Below, piece after piece: positions 42,296 to 53,335 of a DNA stretch of 64,000 bases; position 1 is the first letter of the stretch, and every line of letters begins with the position of its first letter. This stretch comes from Sphingomonas glacialis (lineage in GTDB: Bacteria > Pseudomonadota > Alphaproteobacteria > Sphingomonadales > Sphingomonadaceae). A model generated the notes under the pieces. It had not been told where the DNA came from, searched no databases, and saw only the letters and a list, made by a program, of their open reading frames with translations. Location: positions 1,335,979-1,399,978 of the forward strand of contig NZ_RCZC01000002.1 of the NCBI RefSeq assembly GCF_006439055.1, read 5' to 3'. The translations under genes were made by a program, and so were the position numbers.

Positions 42296-43468
42296 TCAGA
42301 ACCCTTCGGGCAGGTCGATCGGCCCGACCACCTCGCGATAGCGCGAGACGGCATAATGGTCGGTCATCCCGGCGATGAAGTCGGCGATGTGGCGGCTGCG
42401 CCACGGCTCGTCGGCCGGCACCCGCTCTGCCCAATCCGCTGGCATCAAGCCCGGATCGGCGCGATAGGCGCCGAACAACCCCGTCACGATCCCCTCCGCC
42501 GCGCGCGCCGCCGCCATCTGGCGCGGGTGGTGGTAGAGGTTGGCGTACATGAAGCGTTTCAGCACGCGCTCGTCCTCGCGCATTTCAGGCGAGAAACCGA
42601 CCAGGCAGCGCCCCGCCGCGCGCACATCGGCGCTATCGCCGATCCCGACCAGGCGCGTCCGCGTCTCCGCGATCAGATCGTTGACCATCGCGCCGATCTG
42701 CGAGCGGATCAGCTCGCCGACCAGCCGCGCCGGCGCGACATCGGCAAAGCGCGCACGCACCGCATCCCACCCACGCGCGATCAACGGAACGCTGAGCAAT
42801 TGGTCGAGCGTCAGCAACCCCGCGCGCAGCCCATCGTCGATGTCGTGATTGTCATAGGCGATGTCGTCGGCGATCGCCGCGACCTGCGCCTCGAGGCTCG
42901 ACCAGCCGCGCAGATCGAGCGGGAACGCCGCATCGCATTCCGCTAGCGCCCAGCGTGGCTTCTTGACCGGCCCGTTATGCTTGGCCAGCCCCTCGAGCGT
43001 CTCCCAGGTCAGGTTGAGCCCGTTCCAACGCGGATACGGGCTGTCGATCGTCATCAGCGCGCGCAACGTATTGCCGTTATGATCGAACCCGCCCTGCCCG
43101 GCGAGCGCCGCCTCAAGCGCATCCTCGCCAGCGTGGCCAAACGGCGGGTGGCCGATATCGTGCGCGAGCGACAGCGCCTCGGTCAGATCCTCGTTGAGGC
43201 CGAGCGTGCGCGCGATCGTCCGTGCGATCTGCGCGACCTCCAAGCTGTGCGTCAATCGGACGCGAAAATGGTCGCCGTCGGGCGCCATGAACACCTGCGT
43301 CTTGTGGCGCAGCCGGCGAAAGCTGATCGAGTGGATGATGCGGTCGCGGTCGCGCTGGAAGGCGTCGCGCGGGCCCCGCACAGAATCGGGCGCGCTCCCC
43401 TTTTGTTCTTCATGGAGGCGACCGCGGCTGCGCTCCGGGTGAGAGGCCCAGGGCGCAAGCTGCGTCAT
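42296..43468 (-). CDS. dgt: Deoxyguanosinetriphosphate triphosphohydrolase
   Basis: 390 residues from ATG 43468. HD-domain motifs: [13 protein letters not shown] (first His) and [18 protein letters not shown] (His-Asp), with [24 protein letters not shown] at the N-terminus, the family's dGTPase signature. It hydrolyses dNTPs to nucleosides and triphosphate. In many alphaproteobacteria dgt adjoins argS; here 5.4 kb of other genes separate them. Confidence 0.94.
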   Translation of the reverse strand: MTQLAPWASHPERSRGRLHEEQKGSAPDSVRGPRDAFQRDRDRIIHSISFRRLRHKTQVFMAPDGDHFRVRLTHSLEVAQIARTIARTLGLNEDLTEALSLAHDIGHPPFGHAGEDALEAALAGQGGFDHNGNTLRALMTIDSPYPRWNGLNLTWETLEGLAKHNGPVKKPRWALAECDAAFPLDLRGWSSLEAQVAAIADDIAYDNHDIDDGLRAGLLTLDQLLSVPLIARGWDAVRARFADVAPARLVGELIRSQIGAMVNDLIAETRTRLVGIGDSADVRAAGRCLVGFSPEMREDERVLKRFMYANLYHHPRQMAAARAAEGIVTGLFGAYRADPGLMPADWAERVPADEPWRSRHIADFIAGMTDHYAVSRYREVVGPIDLPEGF

Positions 43469-43496
43469 AACGGTCGGTATTCCATCGATCGAAGGG

Positions 43497-45917
43497 TCAT
43501 TTGCCGCCGAGCTTGGTGATCTTCTGGCCGGCATCGCTGACGAAGACAAAGCCCGACTGGCCGTCCTTGGCGATCTTGTTGACGAACGCCTGCGCCTCGT
43601 CCTCGGTCTTGAACGGGCCCGTCAGGATGCGGTTGGTCGCGCGCAGCGGGGTGGTCCAGCCGCCGCGGCCGGCGAGCTGCTTGTTGCCGGAGCGCAGCTT
43701 CGACCATTGCTTGGGCAGGTCGTTCTCGTTTGCGCCGCCCGCCACCTGGACCCAGACGCGCGACGGTTCGAGCAGCTTGGGATCGTTCTTGCGCTTTTCC
43801 TCGGCGGCCTTCTTGGCATCCGCGATCTTCTTGTCGGCGACCGCCTTCTTCGCGTCGGCAATCTTCTTGTCGGCCGCCGCCTTCTTGGTGTCGGCGAGCT
43901 TCTTGTCCGCCGCGACCTTCTTCGCCTCGGCGAGCGCGGCTTGGTCGGCTGCCTTCTTGTCCGCGAGCTTCTTTTCGGCGGCCAGCTTCTTCTCGGCCGC
44001 AAGCGCGTCGGCGCGCGTCGTATCGGCGAGCGGGGCGGACGCGCGCGCGCGCTCGATCGGCGTGGGCGCGACGCCCGGCTGTGGCTCGGCCTGCTGTTCG
44101 GTGGCGGGCACCTTGATGTCGGAGATAATCGCCGCGAGGATCGTATCTTCGCTGCGCACCGGTGTCGCGGTGACGGGGGTGGGCGTGATGGGTGTCGGCG
44201 TGATCGGCGCAGCGGCCAACGGCGTCGGCGTCACCGGCGTTGCGACCACGGGCGCCGGCGTCGCGGAGACGACGGTCGAGCTTTCCGCCGCCGCGGCGAG
44301 TGTGCCGACGGACGGCGGTGTCGGCGTTTGCGCCGCCACGCTCGGACTGGTCGCACCGGCGCTTGGCGGCGCGACTGCCGCGCCCGGCGGCGTCGTCACC
44401 GGCGCAACGCCGAGCTGGCTGGTGAGCGGCACGGCGCTGCGATTGCCGAACGGCAACGGCGTATTCGAGGCAGCGAGCACCACCGGCGACGCGGTCGCGC
44501 CCGAGGGCGGCGTTACGGCTGCAGAACCGCTCGGCTGGGGCGTCGATGCCGCAAGCGCGGTTCCCGGCGGAGTCGGATATTGGACCGAGGGCGAAGCCGG
44601 AACCGCTGCGAACTGACCCGACCGCGCGGGCGTGGACACACTCGGCGCAGGCACGGCGGTCGAGCGCGCCGCCGCAAGGTTCGCCGCCTGCGCGCTCGTC
44701 ATCGGCGCGCGCTGGACATAACGCGGCGCGGGCAGCGCTTGCCCGTACGGCGCCGACGGAAGCGGCTGGACATAGGGTGTGACAGGCGCGCGCTGCGGCT
44801 GCGCATAAGGCGAAGTCGCGGCGGACGTCCCCGGCACACGCTGGACGTAGGTCACGCCTGACGTGCCACCCGGCATGTTCGCGGCCAGCGCGACGCGCGA
44901 CCCGAGCGCGCCATAAGCGGGCGGCGCCGGCAACGGCTGTGGCGGCGGGGTCGTGGCGGCCGCGATCTCGACCTTCCCGCGGTTTCGGCGCGCTTCCTTG
45001 GCACGCCGGCGAGCCTCGCGCGCGTCGATCACGACGGGCGCCGCGACCACCGCCGCCACCTGCACCGGCGCGGTCGGATCGGGACCGAGCGCCGCGAGCG
45101 GCGGGACGAGCCGTGCGTCGTTGACGCGGTCGATGCTCGGCCGCACCTCGCCGAAATGCACCGCGAAGGCACGGTCGGCGGGGCGCAGATTGGGGAGAAT
45201 GTCGAAGAACGGCTGCAGCCCCTGCGCCATCCCGGCCGGCATCATGCTCGTCGCGATCTTCTCGGCGCCGGCCTTGTCGCCGCCCATCGCGAGGATGAAG
45301 GCGCGTGCGCGCCACGCGCCGCGGTCGCTCTTGCGGAGCAACGGGTCGATCTGCGTAAGCGCGAGCTCGCGCTTGCCCGAAATGCCGAGCGACAGCGCAT
45401 AGCGTCGCTGCGTCTCGTCATTGGCGGCGGTGCGCAAGGCGAGGCGGTAATCGCGCTGTGCACGGTCCTGTTCGCCGACAAGATCGTAAGCGAGGCCGCG
45501 ATCGGCCGCAAAACTGCGCGGATCGCCGCCGAGCCGTTCGGCCTCGGCGAAGTGGCGCAGCGCGTCGCCCGGGCGCTCGGCCGAGACGAGCAGGCTCCCC
45601 TCGCCCGCCTTGACGCGCGCATTGCGCGGATCGATCCGTTCGGCCCGCGCGAAGAAGGCGGCAGCGGCGGTATCGTCGTCGAGTTTGAGCGCGAGCTCAC
45701 CCGCGCGGATCAGCGCCTGCAAATCCTGTGGATTGGCGGCGAGCAGCCGGATCTGGCTCGCCAGCAGATCGGCGTCGGACAGCGGCTGCACCGTATAAGG
45801 CGACGGCGCACCGGCATAAGGCGAGGGCGTGTAGGGCGAAGGATAGCTGGTCTGCGCGCTCGCGGCGGCGGCCAGCGTCAGCGCGGATACAGAGACGGTG
45901 AGACGAACGGCGCGCAT
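43497..45917 (-). CDS. TPR and SPOR domain protein
   Basis: 806 residues. Signal peptide (about 1-21, [11 protein letters not shown]), TPR-like helical repeats (about 60-280), a long Pro/Thr/Ala-rich linker (about 300-640, with many TPT/PTP units and [10 protein letters not shown]), a Lys/Ala-rich coiled stretch (about 650-715, repeats of KKIADAKKA), and a C-terminal SPOR domain (about 720-805, [21 protein letters not shown]). It is likely a periplasmic septal peptidoglycan-binding protein. Located immediately after ftsZ in the dcw orientation, which fits cell division. Confidence 0.82.
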   Translation of the reverse strand: MRAVRLTVSVSALTLAAAASAQTSYPSPYTPSPYAGAPSPYTVQPLSDADLLASQIRLLAANPQDLQALIRAGELALKLDDDTAAAAFFARAERIDPRNARVKAGEGSLLVSAERPGDALRHFAEAERLGGDPRSFAADRGLAYDLVGEQDRAQRDYRLALRTAANDETQRRYALSLGISGKRELALTQIDPLLRKSDRGAWRARAFILAMGGDKAGAEKIATSMMPAGMAQGLQPFFDILPNLRPADRAFAVHFGEVRPSIDRVNDARLVPPLAALGPDPTAPVQVAAVVAAPVVIDAREARRRAKEARRNRGKVEIAAATTPPPQPLPAPPAYGALGSRVALAANMPGGTSGVTYVQRVPGTSAATSPYAQPQRAPVTPYVQPLPSAPYGQALPAPRYVQRAPMTSAQAANLAAARSTAVPAPSVSTPARSGQFAAVPASPSVQYPTPPGTALAASTPQPSGSAAVTPPSGATASPVVLAASNTPLPFGNRSAVPLTSQLGVAPVTTPPGAAVAPPSAGATSPSVAAQTPTPPSVGTLAAAAESSTVVSATPAPVVATPVTPTPLAAAPITPTPITPTPVTATPVRSEDTILAAIISDIKVPATEQQAEPQPGVAPTPIERARASAPLADTTRADALAAEKKLAAEKKLADKKAADQAALAEAKKVAADKKLADTKKAAADKKIADAKKAVADKKIADAKKAAEEKRKNDPKLLEPSRVWVQVAGGANENDLPKQWSKLRSGNKQLAGRGGWTTPLRATNRILTGPFKTEDEAQAFVNKIAKDGQSGFVFVSDAGQKITKLGGK

Positions 45918-46041
45918 GATCAGTCCTAAAGCGGTTTATGGCGCAAGCGGCAAGCGACCGCCCGGCCGCGCTGCGACCAATCGACACACAGTGACGGCGA
46001 GCGGCCCATCGATGCCGCTCGCCGTGATCCGCCAGGGATCG

Positions 46042-47502
46042 TTACTGGTTGTTCTGCCGATGCAGGAAGCGCGGGATATCGAGCGGATCCTTGTCGGCGG
46101 CCGGCTCTTCGTCGCGTGCGGCGCCGCGCGAGACGCTCGACATGCGCTCGAACAGCGTGCCGCCGAGCTTGACGCGCGGTGCGGGTGCGACCGGCTCTGG
46201 GGCAGCCGTTGGGGCGGCGGGCGCTTCCTCGGCGACGGGCGCACCCGGCGACAGCCAGCGGCGGCGTGTGGGCGCCTCGGCCGGGGTGTCGTCGGCTGCC
46301 GGCGCCGACGGTGCGGGCGCCGTATCGTCGAAGGTCTTCACCGGTGCGGGCGCGGGCGCGGCTGCCTCGGGGGCGACAACGGTCTCGCTGCCGAGCACGA
46401 GTTCGTCTTCCTCGGCGGCGACCGGCTCGGGCGCGGGCTCGCTTGCCGGCGCGGCATCGGCCGGAGCCTCGGTCTTCTTGGTGCCCGAGAAGCTGAACGC
46501 GCGCGACACCGGGGGCGCCACGGGAACGGGACGGGTTTCAGCCTCTATACCGGTGGCGACCACCGAGACGCGGATCTTGCCCTCGAGATCGGGATTGAAC
46601 GCCGAACCCCAGATGATGTTGGCGTCTTCATCGACCAGCTCGCGGATGTGATTCGCGGCTTCGTCGACTTCGAGCAGGCGCATGTCGTCGCCACCGGTAA
46701 TCGACACGATGACGCCCTTGGCGCCCTTCATGCTGACGCCGTCGAGCAGCGGATTGGCGATCGCCTTCGACGCCGCTTCGATCGCGCGATTGTCGCCCTC
46801 GGCCTCGCCGGTGCCCATCATCGCCTTACCCATTTCCTGCATCACCGAGCGAACGTCGGCGAAATCGAGGTTGATGAGGCCGGGCATGACCATCAGATCG
46901 GTGATCCCGCGAACGCCCTGCTGCAGGACTTCGTCGGCCATCTGGAACGCTTCCTTGAAGGTCGTGTTCGCATTGGCGACGAGGAACAGATTCTGGTTGG
47001 GGATGACGATCAGCGTATCGACATATTTCTGCAGCTCCTCGATGCCCGCCTCGGCGCTCTTGGCGCGACGCGTGCCCTCGAAGGCGAACGGCTTGGTGAC
47101 GACGCCGACCGTCAGGATGCCCATATCCCGCGCCGCCTTGGCGATGACCGGCGCCGCACCCGTGCCGGTGCCGCCGCCCATGCCCGCGGCGATGAAGCAC
47201 ATGTGCGAGCCTTCGAGCATCTTGGTGACCTGCTCGATCGTCTCCTCGGCGGCAGCGCGCCCGATCTCGGGGCGCGACCCGGCGCCGAGCCCTTGCGTGA
47301 TCTTCGCACCGAGCTGGATCTTGTGGCTCGCGGTCGACTGCTTGAGCGCCTGCGAGTCGGTGTTGGCGACGAGGAACTCGACGCCCTGCACATCGGCACG
47401 CATCATGTTCGCGATCGCGTTGCCGCCTGCGCCGCCGACGCCGATTACGGCGATGCGCGGCGTGAGCTCATCGACTTCTGGCGGCAAAAATTCGATGCTC
47501 AT
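46042..47502 (-). CDS. ftsZ: Cell division protein FtsZ
   Basis: 486 residues from ATG 47502 with GGAG upstream. N-terminal GTPase with [18 protein letters not shown], the tubulin signature [16 protein letters not shown] and the T7 loop [11 protein letters not shown]. The alphaproteobacterial Pro/Ala-rich linker (about 330-460) is followed by the conserved C-terminal peptide [12 protein letters not shown] that binds FtsA and other partners. It polymerises into the Z-ring. Confidence 0.98.
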   Translation of the reverse strand: MSIEFLPPEVDELTPRIAVIGVGGAGGNAIANMMRADVQGVEFLVANTDSQALKQSTASHKIQLGAKITQGLGAGSRPEIGRAAAEETIEQVTKMLEGSHMCFIAAGMGGGTGTGAAPVIAKAARDMGILTVGVVTKPFAFEGTRRAKSAEAGIEELQKYVDTLIVIPNQNLFLVANANTTFKEAFQMADEVLQQGVRGITDLMVMPGLINLDFADVRSVMQEMGKAMMGTGEAEGDNRAIEAASKAIANPLLDGVSMKGAKGVIVSITGGDDMRLLEVDEAANHIRELVDEDANIIWGSAFNPDLEGKIRVSVVATGIEAETRPVPVAPPVSRAFSFSGTKKTEAPADAAPASEPAPEPVAAEEDELVLGSETVVAPEAAAPAPAPVKTFDDTAPAPSAPAADDTPAEAPTRRRWLSPGAPVAEEAPAAPTAAPEPVAPAPRVKLGGTLFERMSSVSRGAARDEEPAADKDPLDIPRFLHRQNNQ

Positions 47503-47613
47503 GTCCGGTCTCCAAACGGCGCCCACACCCCGGCGCGAAACTAATATAGGTGTATTCTTGCACCATCGCTCGCGGTCGTTCCAGAGCGAACCGCACAATC
47601 GAGTAGCAAATCT

Positions 47614-48876
47614 TTAATAATTCGCGCGGGCCGCCGCCATCAAGCGTCGGAACAGCGCAAAACCTTTCGGGCGATGCACCAGTTGCTGCTTGCCCGACAG
47701 GGCGCGCAGATCGACCGGATCGGCCGCGGCGTAGAAAGCGAGGCCGGCGAGCGTCGCGAAGGCCGGCCCGGCATGCGCCTCGGGCAGAGCGGTCAGCCCG
47801 CGCGGGCGGCCGATCCGTACCGAACGACCGAGCGCCTGCTGCGCATAATCGGCGATGCCCTTCAATTCGGCGCCGCCGCCGGTCAGCACGACCTGGCGCC
47901 CGACAGGCCCTTCGAACTTGAGCTCGGTCAGCGCCTTGCCGACTTCGCCGATCAGATGGTCGAGCCGCTGGCGGATCACCGAGATGAGCTGCGCCTTGGT
48001 GATGCGCGTGCCGTCATGCGCATCGTCCTCGGCCGAGATCGGCGCGACGTCGATCATCTCGTGATTGTCGCGCGGGGACGCATTGGCCGAGCCGTGGACG
48101 CACTTCATCCGCTCGGCCTGCGCACGGCGCGTGCCGAACGCCGAGGCGATGTCGTCGGTGATATCCTGCGCGCCGATCGGGATCGACATCAGTCCGACGA
48201 GCATCCCGCCGGCGAACAGCGAGACGTTGGTGATCCCTGCGCCCAGTTCGACCAGCGCGACACCGAGTTCGCGCTCCTCGTCGGACAGGCACGCCATGCC
48301 GGTCGCGACCGGCGAAGCGATGATCGACTTCACCTCAAGATGCGCATTCGCGACGCACAGCCCGAGGTTGCGCACCGGCGAGCCGTCGGCGGCGACGACA
48401 TGGATGTGGACGCCGAGCCGATCGGCATGGAGCCCGAGCGGCCGCTTGACGCCGGTGAGGCCGTCGAGCGTGTAGAGCGCGGGCTGCGCATGGAGCACCA
48501 TCCGCCCCGCCGGATCGATCGAATCCCGCCCCGCCTGCAACAGCGCATCGATATCGGACTGTTCGACGCGGTGGCCGCCCAGCTCGAACTCGATCGAGGC
48601 GACGTCGGACACGAGCCCACCGGCCGAGAAGCTGACCCACACGTTCTCGATATTGGTGCCCGCGATCCGCTCGGCCTGCTCGACCGCCTCGCGCACCGCG
48701 ACTTCGGTCGCCGCGGCATCGGCGATATAGCCGCGCTTTACGCCACGGCTCTCGCGCTGGCCGGTGCCGAGCACGATCAACTCGCCGCCGTCACCCTTCT
48801 GCGCGATCATCGCCGACACCTTGGACGACCCGATGTCGAGCGCGGTGATGAGGCCTTCCGGTGCTGTCTTCGCCAT
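47614..48876 (-). CDS. ftsA: Cell division protein FtsA
   Basis: 420 residues, actin-like: TALDIGSSKVSAMIAQKG (phosphate loop), VGAGITNVSLFAGG-type (VELGAGITNVSLF) loops and VVLTGGGAELKGIADYAQ. A C-terminal amphipathic region (FALFRRLMAAARA) could tether to the membrane. It anchors FtsZ filaments. A 111-bp gap to ftsZ holds a separate promoter possibility. Confidence 0.96.
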   Translation of the reverse strand: MAKTAPEGLITALDIGSSKVSAMIAQKGDGGELIVLGTGQRESRGVKRGYIADAAATEVAVREAVEQAERIAGTNIENVWVSFSAGGLVSDVASIEFELGGHRVEQSDIDALLQAGRDSIDPAGRMVLHAQPALYTLDGLTGVKRPLGLHADRLGVHIHVVAADGSPVRNLGLCVANAHLEVKSIIASPVATGMACLSDEERELGVALVELGAGITNVSLFAGGMLVGLMSIPIGAQDITDDIASAFGTRRAQAERMKCVHGSANASPRDNHEMIDVAPISAEDDAHDGTRITKAQLISVIRQRLDHLIGEVGKALTELKFEGPVGRQVVLTGGGAELKGIADYAQQALGRSVRIGRPRGLTALPEAHAGPAFATLAGLAFYAAADPVDLRALSGKQQLVHRPKGFALFRRLMAAARANY

Positions 48877-48905
48877 CTGCTTGTCCCCTGTTCCGCCCGC
48901 TTACG

Positions 48906-49889
48906 CTATACCTGGCCTGCTGGCCCCGATTGTTTCGCTTCGATCACGCGCGATTTTGCCGCGGGCGTCGCCTGGCCCGTCACCGGAGTCCCGGCCGGCG
49001 TCGTCGCCGAGGGATCGGTGATCGCCTTGTTATCGACCAACCCCGGCTTTCGTGCGACGAGCCGCGTCGGATCGCGCATGTCGAAGCCGAGCCACCCCTT
49101 GCCGAGCAGCGGCTTGACTCCGTCGAGCTGCGCGAACCGGACCAGCGCCTTGCCCGCTGCGGTATCGCCCTCGGGCAACGCCAGCGTCTCGCCGCTCTCG
49201 AAGGTCAGCGTCCAGCGGCGATTGCCGACCCAGGTCGCCGCCTTGACCTGCCCGCGCAGCGCCGGCGCGACGTCGAGCAATTGCCGATACGCCGGCTCCT
49301 GCTCATTGGCATGCGCGCCGATCACCAGCGGCAGATCGGGCATCGCCTCGGGATTGACCGGTTCGAGCCAGGTGCCGTTCGCCGAGATCAGCGCGAGCTG
49401 GCCCTTGTTCTGCCAGATCGCGCTCGGCGTGCGCTCGATGACATTGACCATCAGCGTATCGGGCAGGCGGCGCGAGACATGCGCGTCCTCGATCCAGCCG
49501 CTATGCGCGAGCAGATCCTGACGGATCTTCTCGAGGCTGACGAGCGGCATCGCCATCGACGGCTGGTTCGCCGCGATCTTGTAGATGACGTTATGGTCCA
49601 TCCGCTTGAGACCGGTGATCTGGATGTTGGTGACGCGGAAACCGGCATCGCCGATCCCCTCGCCGATCGCGCTGCCGATCGCCGCGGGAACGCCGAGATA
49701 GGTCGCCGCGCCGAGCAGCGCCGCGCCGACCGCACCCATGATCGACCAGGTCGCGATCTTGTGGAGCGTGGCTTCGCTGACCGGCAGCATCGCGATCAAC
49801 TTGTCGATCGTCGACGCCTTGGGCGGCTTGCGCCGCTTGGGCTGGACCGGGCGACGCGCGGTGCCGCGCTTGATCGTGCCGCTGGTCAT
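48906..49889 (-). CDS. ftsQ: Cell division protein FtsQ
   Basis: 327 residues: basic cytoplasmic tail, one membrane helix (about 55-78, WSIMGAVGAALLGAATYLGVP), POTRA domain (FRVTNIQITGLKRMDHNVIYK), and beta domain (RLPDTLMVNVIERTPSAIW). It recruits FtsB/FtsL to the divisome. The 5' part overlaps the ddl stop by four bases, fitting operon expression. Confidence 0.93.
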   Translation of the reverse strand: MTSGTIKRGTARRPVQPKRRKPPKASTIDKLIAMLPVSEATLHKIATWSIMGAVGAALLGAATYLGVPAAIGSAIGEGIGDAGFRVTNIQITGLKRMDHNVIYKIAANQPSMAMPLVSLEKIRQDLLAHSGWIEDAHVSRRLPDTLMVNVIERTPSAIWQNKGQLALISANGTWLEPVNPEAMPDLPLVIGAHANEQEPAYRQLLDVAPALRGQVKAATWVGNRRWTLTFESGETLALPEGDTAAGKALVRFAQLDGVKPLLGKGWLGFDMRDPTRLVARKPGLVDNKAITDPSATTPAGTPVTGQATPAAKSRVIEAKQSGPAGQV

Positions 49890-50821
49890 GGCGCTTTTTC
49901 TTTCAGCGCTTCATCGACGATCGCCTGGACGAGCTGCGGATAGGAGATGCCGCAATGCCGCGCCTGCTCGGGCACCAGGCTGAGCGGCGTCATCCCCGGC
50001 TGGGTGTTGACCTCGAGCAGGAACAGCCCGTCGACCCCGGCCTCGTCGTCCCAGCGGAAATCGGAGCGCGAAGCGCCCTTGCAGCCGAGCAGGCGATGCG
50101 CGTCGAGCGCGATCTGCTTGCAGGCGGCGGTGATCTCGTCGGGGATCGCGGCGGGGAAGATGTGCTCGGTCTTGCCGTCGGTGTATTTCGATTCGTAATC
50201 GTACCAGCCGCTCAGCGGCTTGAGTTCGGTCACGCCGAGCGCGGTTTCGCCGAGCACTGCAGTCGTGAGTTCGCGGCCGCGGATATACGGCTCGGCGAGC
50301 AGGTCTTCGAACTCGGTCCACGGGCCGGGCGTGCTGCGCGCGATCGGGTTGCCGTAATTGCCCTCGGCGGTGACGATCGCCACGCCGACCGACGAGCCTT
50401 CGTTGACGGGCTTGAGCACATAGGGACGCGGCAGCGGGTCGCCGTCGAACAGCGTCTCCGACTTGACGATCCGGCCGCCCGGCATCGGGATACCCGCGGG
50501 GACGAGCAGCAGCTTGGTCAGCTGCTTGTCGATCGCGATCACCGAGGTGGCGAGCCCCGAATGCGTATAGGTCAGCCCCATCAGGTCGAGCATGCCCTGC
50601 ACCGAGCCGTCCTCGCCGGGTGTCCCGTGGAGCGCGTTGAACACGACATCGGGCTTGGCCTCGGCGAGCTTCGCCGCAACGTCATGCCCCATATCGATCC
50701 GCGTCACGCGGTGACCAAGCGATTCGAGCGCCTCGGCGACGCCGGCGCCCGACATCAGCGACACTTCGCGCTCGGCCGACCAGCCGCCCATAAGGACTGC
50801 GACGTGGAGGACGTTGCTCAC
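49886..50821 (-). CDS. ddl: D-alanine-D-alanine ligase
   Basis: 311 residues from GTG 50821 (VSNVLHVAVLMGGWSAEREVS, the usual N-terminus). ATP-grasp features: LNALHGTPGEDGSVQGML, YVLKPVNEGSSVGVAIV, GRELTTAVLGE and RSDFRWDD...LEVNTQPGMTPLSLVP. It makes the D-Ala-D-Ala peptide for MurF. An in-frame GTG at 50935 would add 38 residues translated through a palindromic repeat (VAPAQAGA...), giving a second possible start; 50821 fits the family. Confidence 0.9.
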   Translation of the reverse strand: MSNVLHVAVLMGGWSAEREVSLMSGAGVAEALESLGHRVTRIDMGHDVAAKLAEAKPDVVFNALHGTPGEDGSVQGMLDLMGLTYTHSGLATSVIAIDKQLTKLLLVPAGIPMPGGRIVKSETLFDGDPLPRPYVLKPVNEGSSVGVAIVTAEGNYGNPIARSTPGPWTEFEDLLAEPYIRGRELTTAVLGETALGVTELKPLSGWYDYESKYTDGKTEHIFPAAIPDEITAACKQIALDAHRLLGCKGASRSDFRWDDEAGVDGLFLLEVNTQPGMTPLSLVPEQARHCGISYPQLVQAIVDEALKEKAP

Positions 50822-50826
50822 AGCCC

Positions 50827-50908
50827 GTCGCCCCGGCGCAGGCCGGGGCCGCGCTGCGATGACAGGGTACGCCCGAAACCGAGCGGCCCCGGCCTGCGCC
50901 GGGGCGAC
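50827..50908. repeat. Family A palindromic repeat at the murB-ddl junction
   Basis: Outer arms GTCGCCCCGGC (50827) and GCCGGGGCGAC (to 50908) enclose two inner palindromes. It lies between the murB stop (50922) and the ddl start at 50821, and both the extended and short ddl frames remain open through it. Confidence 0.82.
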
Positions 50909-50921
50909 GAGAGAGTTCCGT

Positions 50922-51920
50922 TCACTGCGCTTCACCCACCCGCTGAATTTCCCACTCGAGCGTCACCCCGGACTGCGCCTTTACGCGCGCGATGACGTCC
51001 TCGCCCAAGGCCTCGATATCGGCGCTCGTCGCCGCGCCGAGGTTGAGCAGGAAGTTGCAATGCTTCTCGCTGACCTGCGCATCGCCGCGCCGCAGGCCCC
51101 GGCAGCCGGCCGCATCGATCAGCGCCCAGGCCTTGTGGCCTTCCGGATTCTTGAAGGTCGAGCCGCCGGTCTTCGAGCGCAACGGCTGCGACGCCTCGCG
51201 CTCGGCGGCGATGCGGTCCATCTCGGCCTGGATGACTGCCGGTTCTTCGGGATGGCCGCGGAAGGTCGCGCTCACCACGACAGCGCCCGCGGGCAGCGTC
51301 GAGTGGCGATAGGTGTAGCCGAGCGCCTCGACCGCGAGCGTCTGCTGCTCGCCCGAGCGCAAGACGATCTCGCATTCGACGAGCACGTCCTTGGTCTCGC
51401 GCCCGTACGCGCCGCCATTCATCCGCACGAAACCGCCGACCGTGCCGGGGATAGACCGCAGGAACTCGACGCCGCCAATGCCGGCGTCGCGCGCGCTCGA
51501 CGAAACGAGGATCCCGCTCGCGCCGCCGCCGCAGCGGAGCGTCGTAGCGTCGAGCGTCTCGACCTTGGCGAAGGGCTTGCCGAGGCGGATCACCACGCCG
51601 GGCACGCCGCCGTCGCGGACGATCATGTTCGAGCCGAGGCCGAGCGGGAGGACGGGTATGCTCGGGTCGAGCGCAGCGAGGAAGGCGCTGAGGTCGGCCA
51701 CGTCCTTGGGTTCGAACAGCCACTGTGCGGCGCCGCCGGATTTGAACCAGACGAGCGGGGCGAGCGGCGCGGATGCGGTCACGCGACCTTCTATTCCCCT
51801 CCCGCTTGCGGGAGGGGCTAGGGGAGGGAATGACCTGGAAGCTTGGGCGACGCCTGAAGAAGGCCCTCCCCCAGCCCCTCCCGCAAGCGGGAGGGGGGAA
51901 GAAGAAGCGCGTACGTTCAT
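50922..51920 (-). CDS. murB: UDP-N-acetylenolpyruvoylglucosamine reductase, with a repeat-encoded N-terminal extension
   Basis: 332 residues from ATG 51920, which overlaps the murC stop (ATGA). From about residue 46 the sequence matches MurB (FAD-binding [59 protein letters not shown]). Residues 7-43 are encoded by the palindromic repeat at 51794-51900 ([11 protein letters not shown]...[10 protein letters not shown]) and are not part of the normal enzyme. GTG 51782, with AGAAGG four bases upstream, is an alternative start that would give the family-normal 286 residues. MurB reduces UDP-GlcNAc enolpyruvate to UDP-MurNAc. Confidence 0.93.
   Translation of the reverse strand: MNVRASSSPLPLAGGAGGGPSSGVAQASRSFPPLAPPASGRGIEGRVTASAPLAPLVWFKSGGAAQWLFEPKDVADLSAFLAALDPSIPVLPLGLGSNMIVRDGGVPGVVIRLGKPFAKVETLDATTLRCGGGASGILVSSSARDAGIGGVEFLRSIPGTVGGFVRMNGGAYGRETKDVLVECEIVLRSGEQQTLAVEALGYTYRHSTLPAGAVVVSATFRGHPEEPAVIQAEMDRIAAEREASQPLRSKTGGSTFKNPEGHKAWALIDAAGCRGLRRGDAQVSEKHCNFLLNLGAATSADIEALGEDVIARVKAQSGVTLEWEIQRVGEAQ
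51794..51900. repeat. Family B palindromic repeat (CCCCTCCCGC type), 107 bp, in murB
   Basis: The left palindrome CCCCTCCCGCTTGCGGGAGGGG (22 bases) and the right palindrome CCCCTCCCGCAAGCGGGAGGGG are flanked by GAGGGAA/TTCCCTC-type arms; the two halves are mutual inverted copies. The same 107-bp arrangement occurs at 59583-59689. Here it overlaps the first 43 codons of murB. Confidence 0.92.
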
Positions 51921-53335
51921 CGCGCAGCCTCGATACCGGCGGCCAGTCCAGCCGCCCACTTCGTGATATCCCCGGCCCCCAGACACACCACCATATCCCC
52001 CGGCTGCACCACCTTCGCCAGCGCACCCGCAAGCTCTTCCGGCCCAGCAATCGTCGCCGCCGACCGATGCCCCCGCCGCTTCAGCCCCTCGACCAGAGCC
52101 TCGGCATCGACACCCTCGACCGGTGCCTCACCCGCCGCATAGACCGGCGCCACGAACACCATATCGGCATCGTTGAACGCGCCTTGGAACTCCTCCATCA
52201 AATCGCCGAGCCGCGAGAAACGATGCGGCTGCACCACCGCGATCACGCGGTTCTCGACACCCTCGCGCGCTGCCGACAGCACCGCGCGGATCTCGACCGG
52301 GTGATGCCCGTAATCGTCGATGATCGTGACGGTGCCGGTCTCGCCGACCCGCACTTCACCAACTTTCGTGAAACGCCGCTTCACGCCGCCGAACTTGGCA
52401 AACCCCTGCTGGATCGTCGAATCGTCGATCCCCAGCTCGAGCGCGACGCCGATCGCGGCGAGCGCGTTCTGGACGTTGTGGCGCCCCGGCATCGGCATCT
52501 CGATCCCCTCGATCGAACGGCTCGTCCCGTCGCGATGCCGGACGATCACCTCGAAGCGGTTGCCCCCGGGGATCGGTGTCACGTTCACGCCGCGCACGTC
52601 GGACTGCGCCGAAAAGCCATAGGTCACGACGCGCCGGTCGCGGACGCGCGGGATGATGTTCTGCACCTCGGGATGATCAAGGCAGAGCAAGGCCGCGCCA
52701 TAGAAGGGCACGTTCTCGACGAACTCGACGAACGCATCCTTAACCGCGTCGAACGAGCCATAGTGATCGAGATGCTCGGGATCGATATTGGTGACGACCG
52801 CGATCGTCCCGTCGAGCCGCAGGAAGCTGCCGTCGCTTTCGTCGGCCTCGACCACCATCCAGTCGCTCGCGCCCAATCGCGCGTTCGAACCGTAGGAGTT
52901 GATGATCCCGCCATTGATCACCGTCGGGTCGACCCCGCCCGCATCGAGCAACGCCGCGACCATCGAGGTCGTCGTCGTCTTGCCGTGCGTTCCAGCGACC
53001 GCGACGGTCGATTTCAGCCGCATCAGCTCGGCGAGCATCTCCGCGCGCCGCACCACCGGGATGCGCCGTTCGAGCGCCGCCTCGACTTCCGGGTTGCCGC
53101 GCTTGATCGCGGTCGACGTGACGATCACCGCGGCATCGCCGAGATTGTCGGCGTGGTGCCCGATCAGCACCTTGATCCCCTTGGCGCGCAGGCCTTCGAC
53201 GACATAGCCCTCGGCCACGTCGGAGCCCTGCACCGCATAGCCGAGGTTCTTCATCACCTCGGCAATGCCCGACATGCCGATGCCGCCGATGCCGACGAAG
53301 TGGATCGTCCCGATATCGGTTGCGACGCCCCTCAT
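51917..53335 (-). CDS. murC: UDP-N-acetylmuramate-alanine ligase
   Basis: 472 residues from ATG 53335. N-terminal [26 protein letters not shown] motif [32 protein letters not shown] and [14 protein letters not shown], plus VLLHPDDY-like C-terminal [11 protein letters not shown]. It adds L-Ala to UDP-MurNAc. The start overlaps the murG stop. Confidence 0.97.
   Translation of the reverse strand: MRGVATDIGTIHFVGIGGIGMSGIAEVMKNLGYAVQGSDVAEGYVVEGLRAKGIKVLIGHHADNLGDAAVIVTSTAIKRGNPEVEAALERRIPVVRRAEMLAELMRLKSTVAVAGTHGKTTTTSMVAALLDAGGVDPTVINGGIINSYGSNARLGASDWMVVEADESDGSFLRLDGTIAVVTNIDPEHLDHYGSFDAVKDAFVEFVENVPFYGAALLCLDHPEVQNIIPRVRDRRVVTYGFSAQSDVRGVNVTPIPGGNRFEVIVRHRDGTSRSIEGIEMPMPGRHNVQNALAAIGVALELGIDDSTIQQGFAKFGGVKRRFTKVGEVRVGETGTVTIIDDYGHHPVEIRAVLSAAREGVENRVIAVVQPHRFSRLGDLMEEFQGAFNDADMVFVAPVYAAGEAPVEGVDAEALVEGLKRRGHRSAATIAGPEELAGALAKVVQPGDMVVCLGAGDITKWAAGLAAGIEAAR

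Noticed and set aside
43465..45315. 616-residue minus-strand frame overlapping the SPOR protein
   Set aside because: Out of frame with the signal peptide, TPR and SPOR domains of the 43497-45917 gene; Arg/Gly/Ala-rich shadow.
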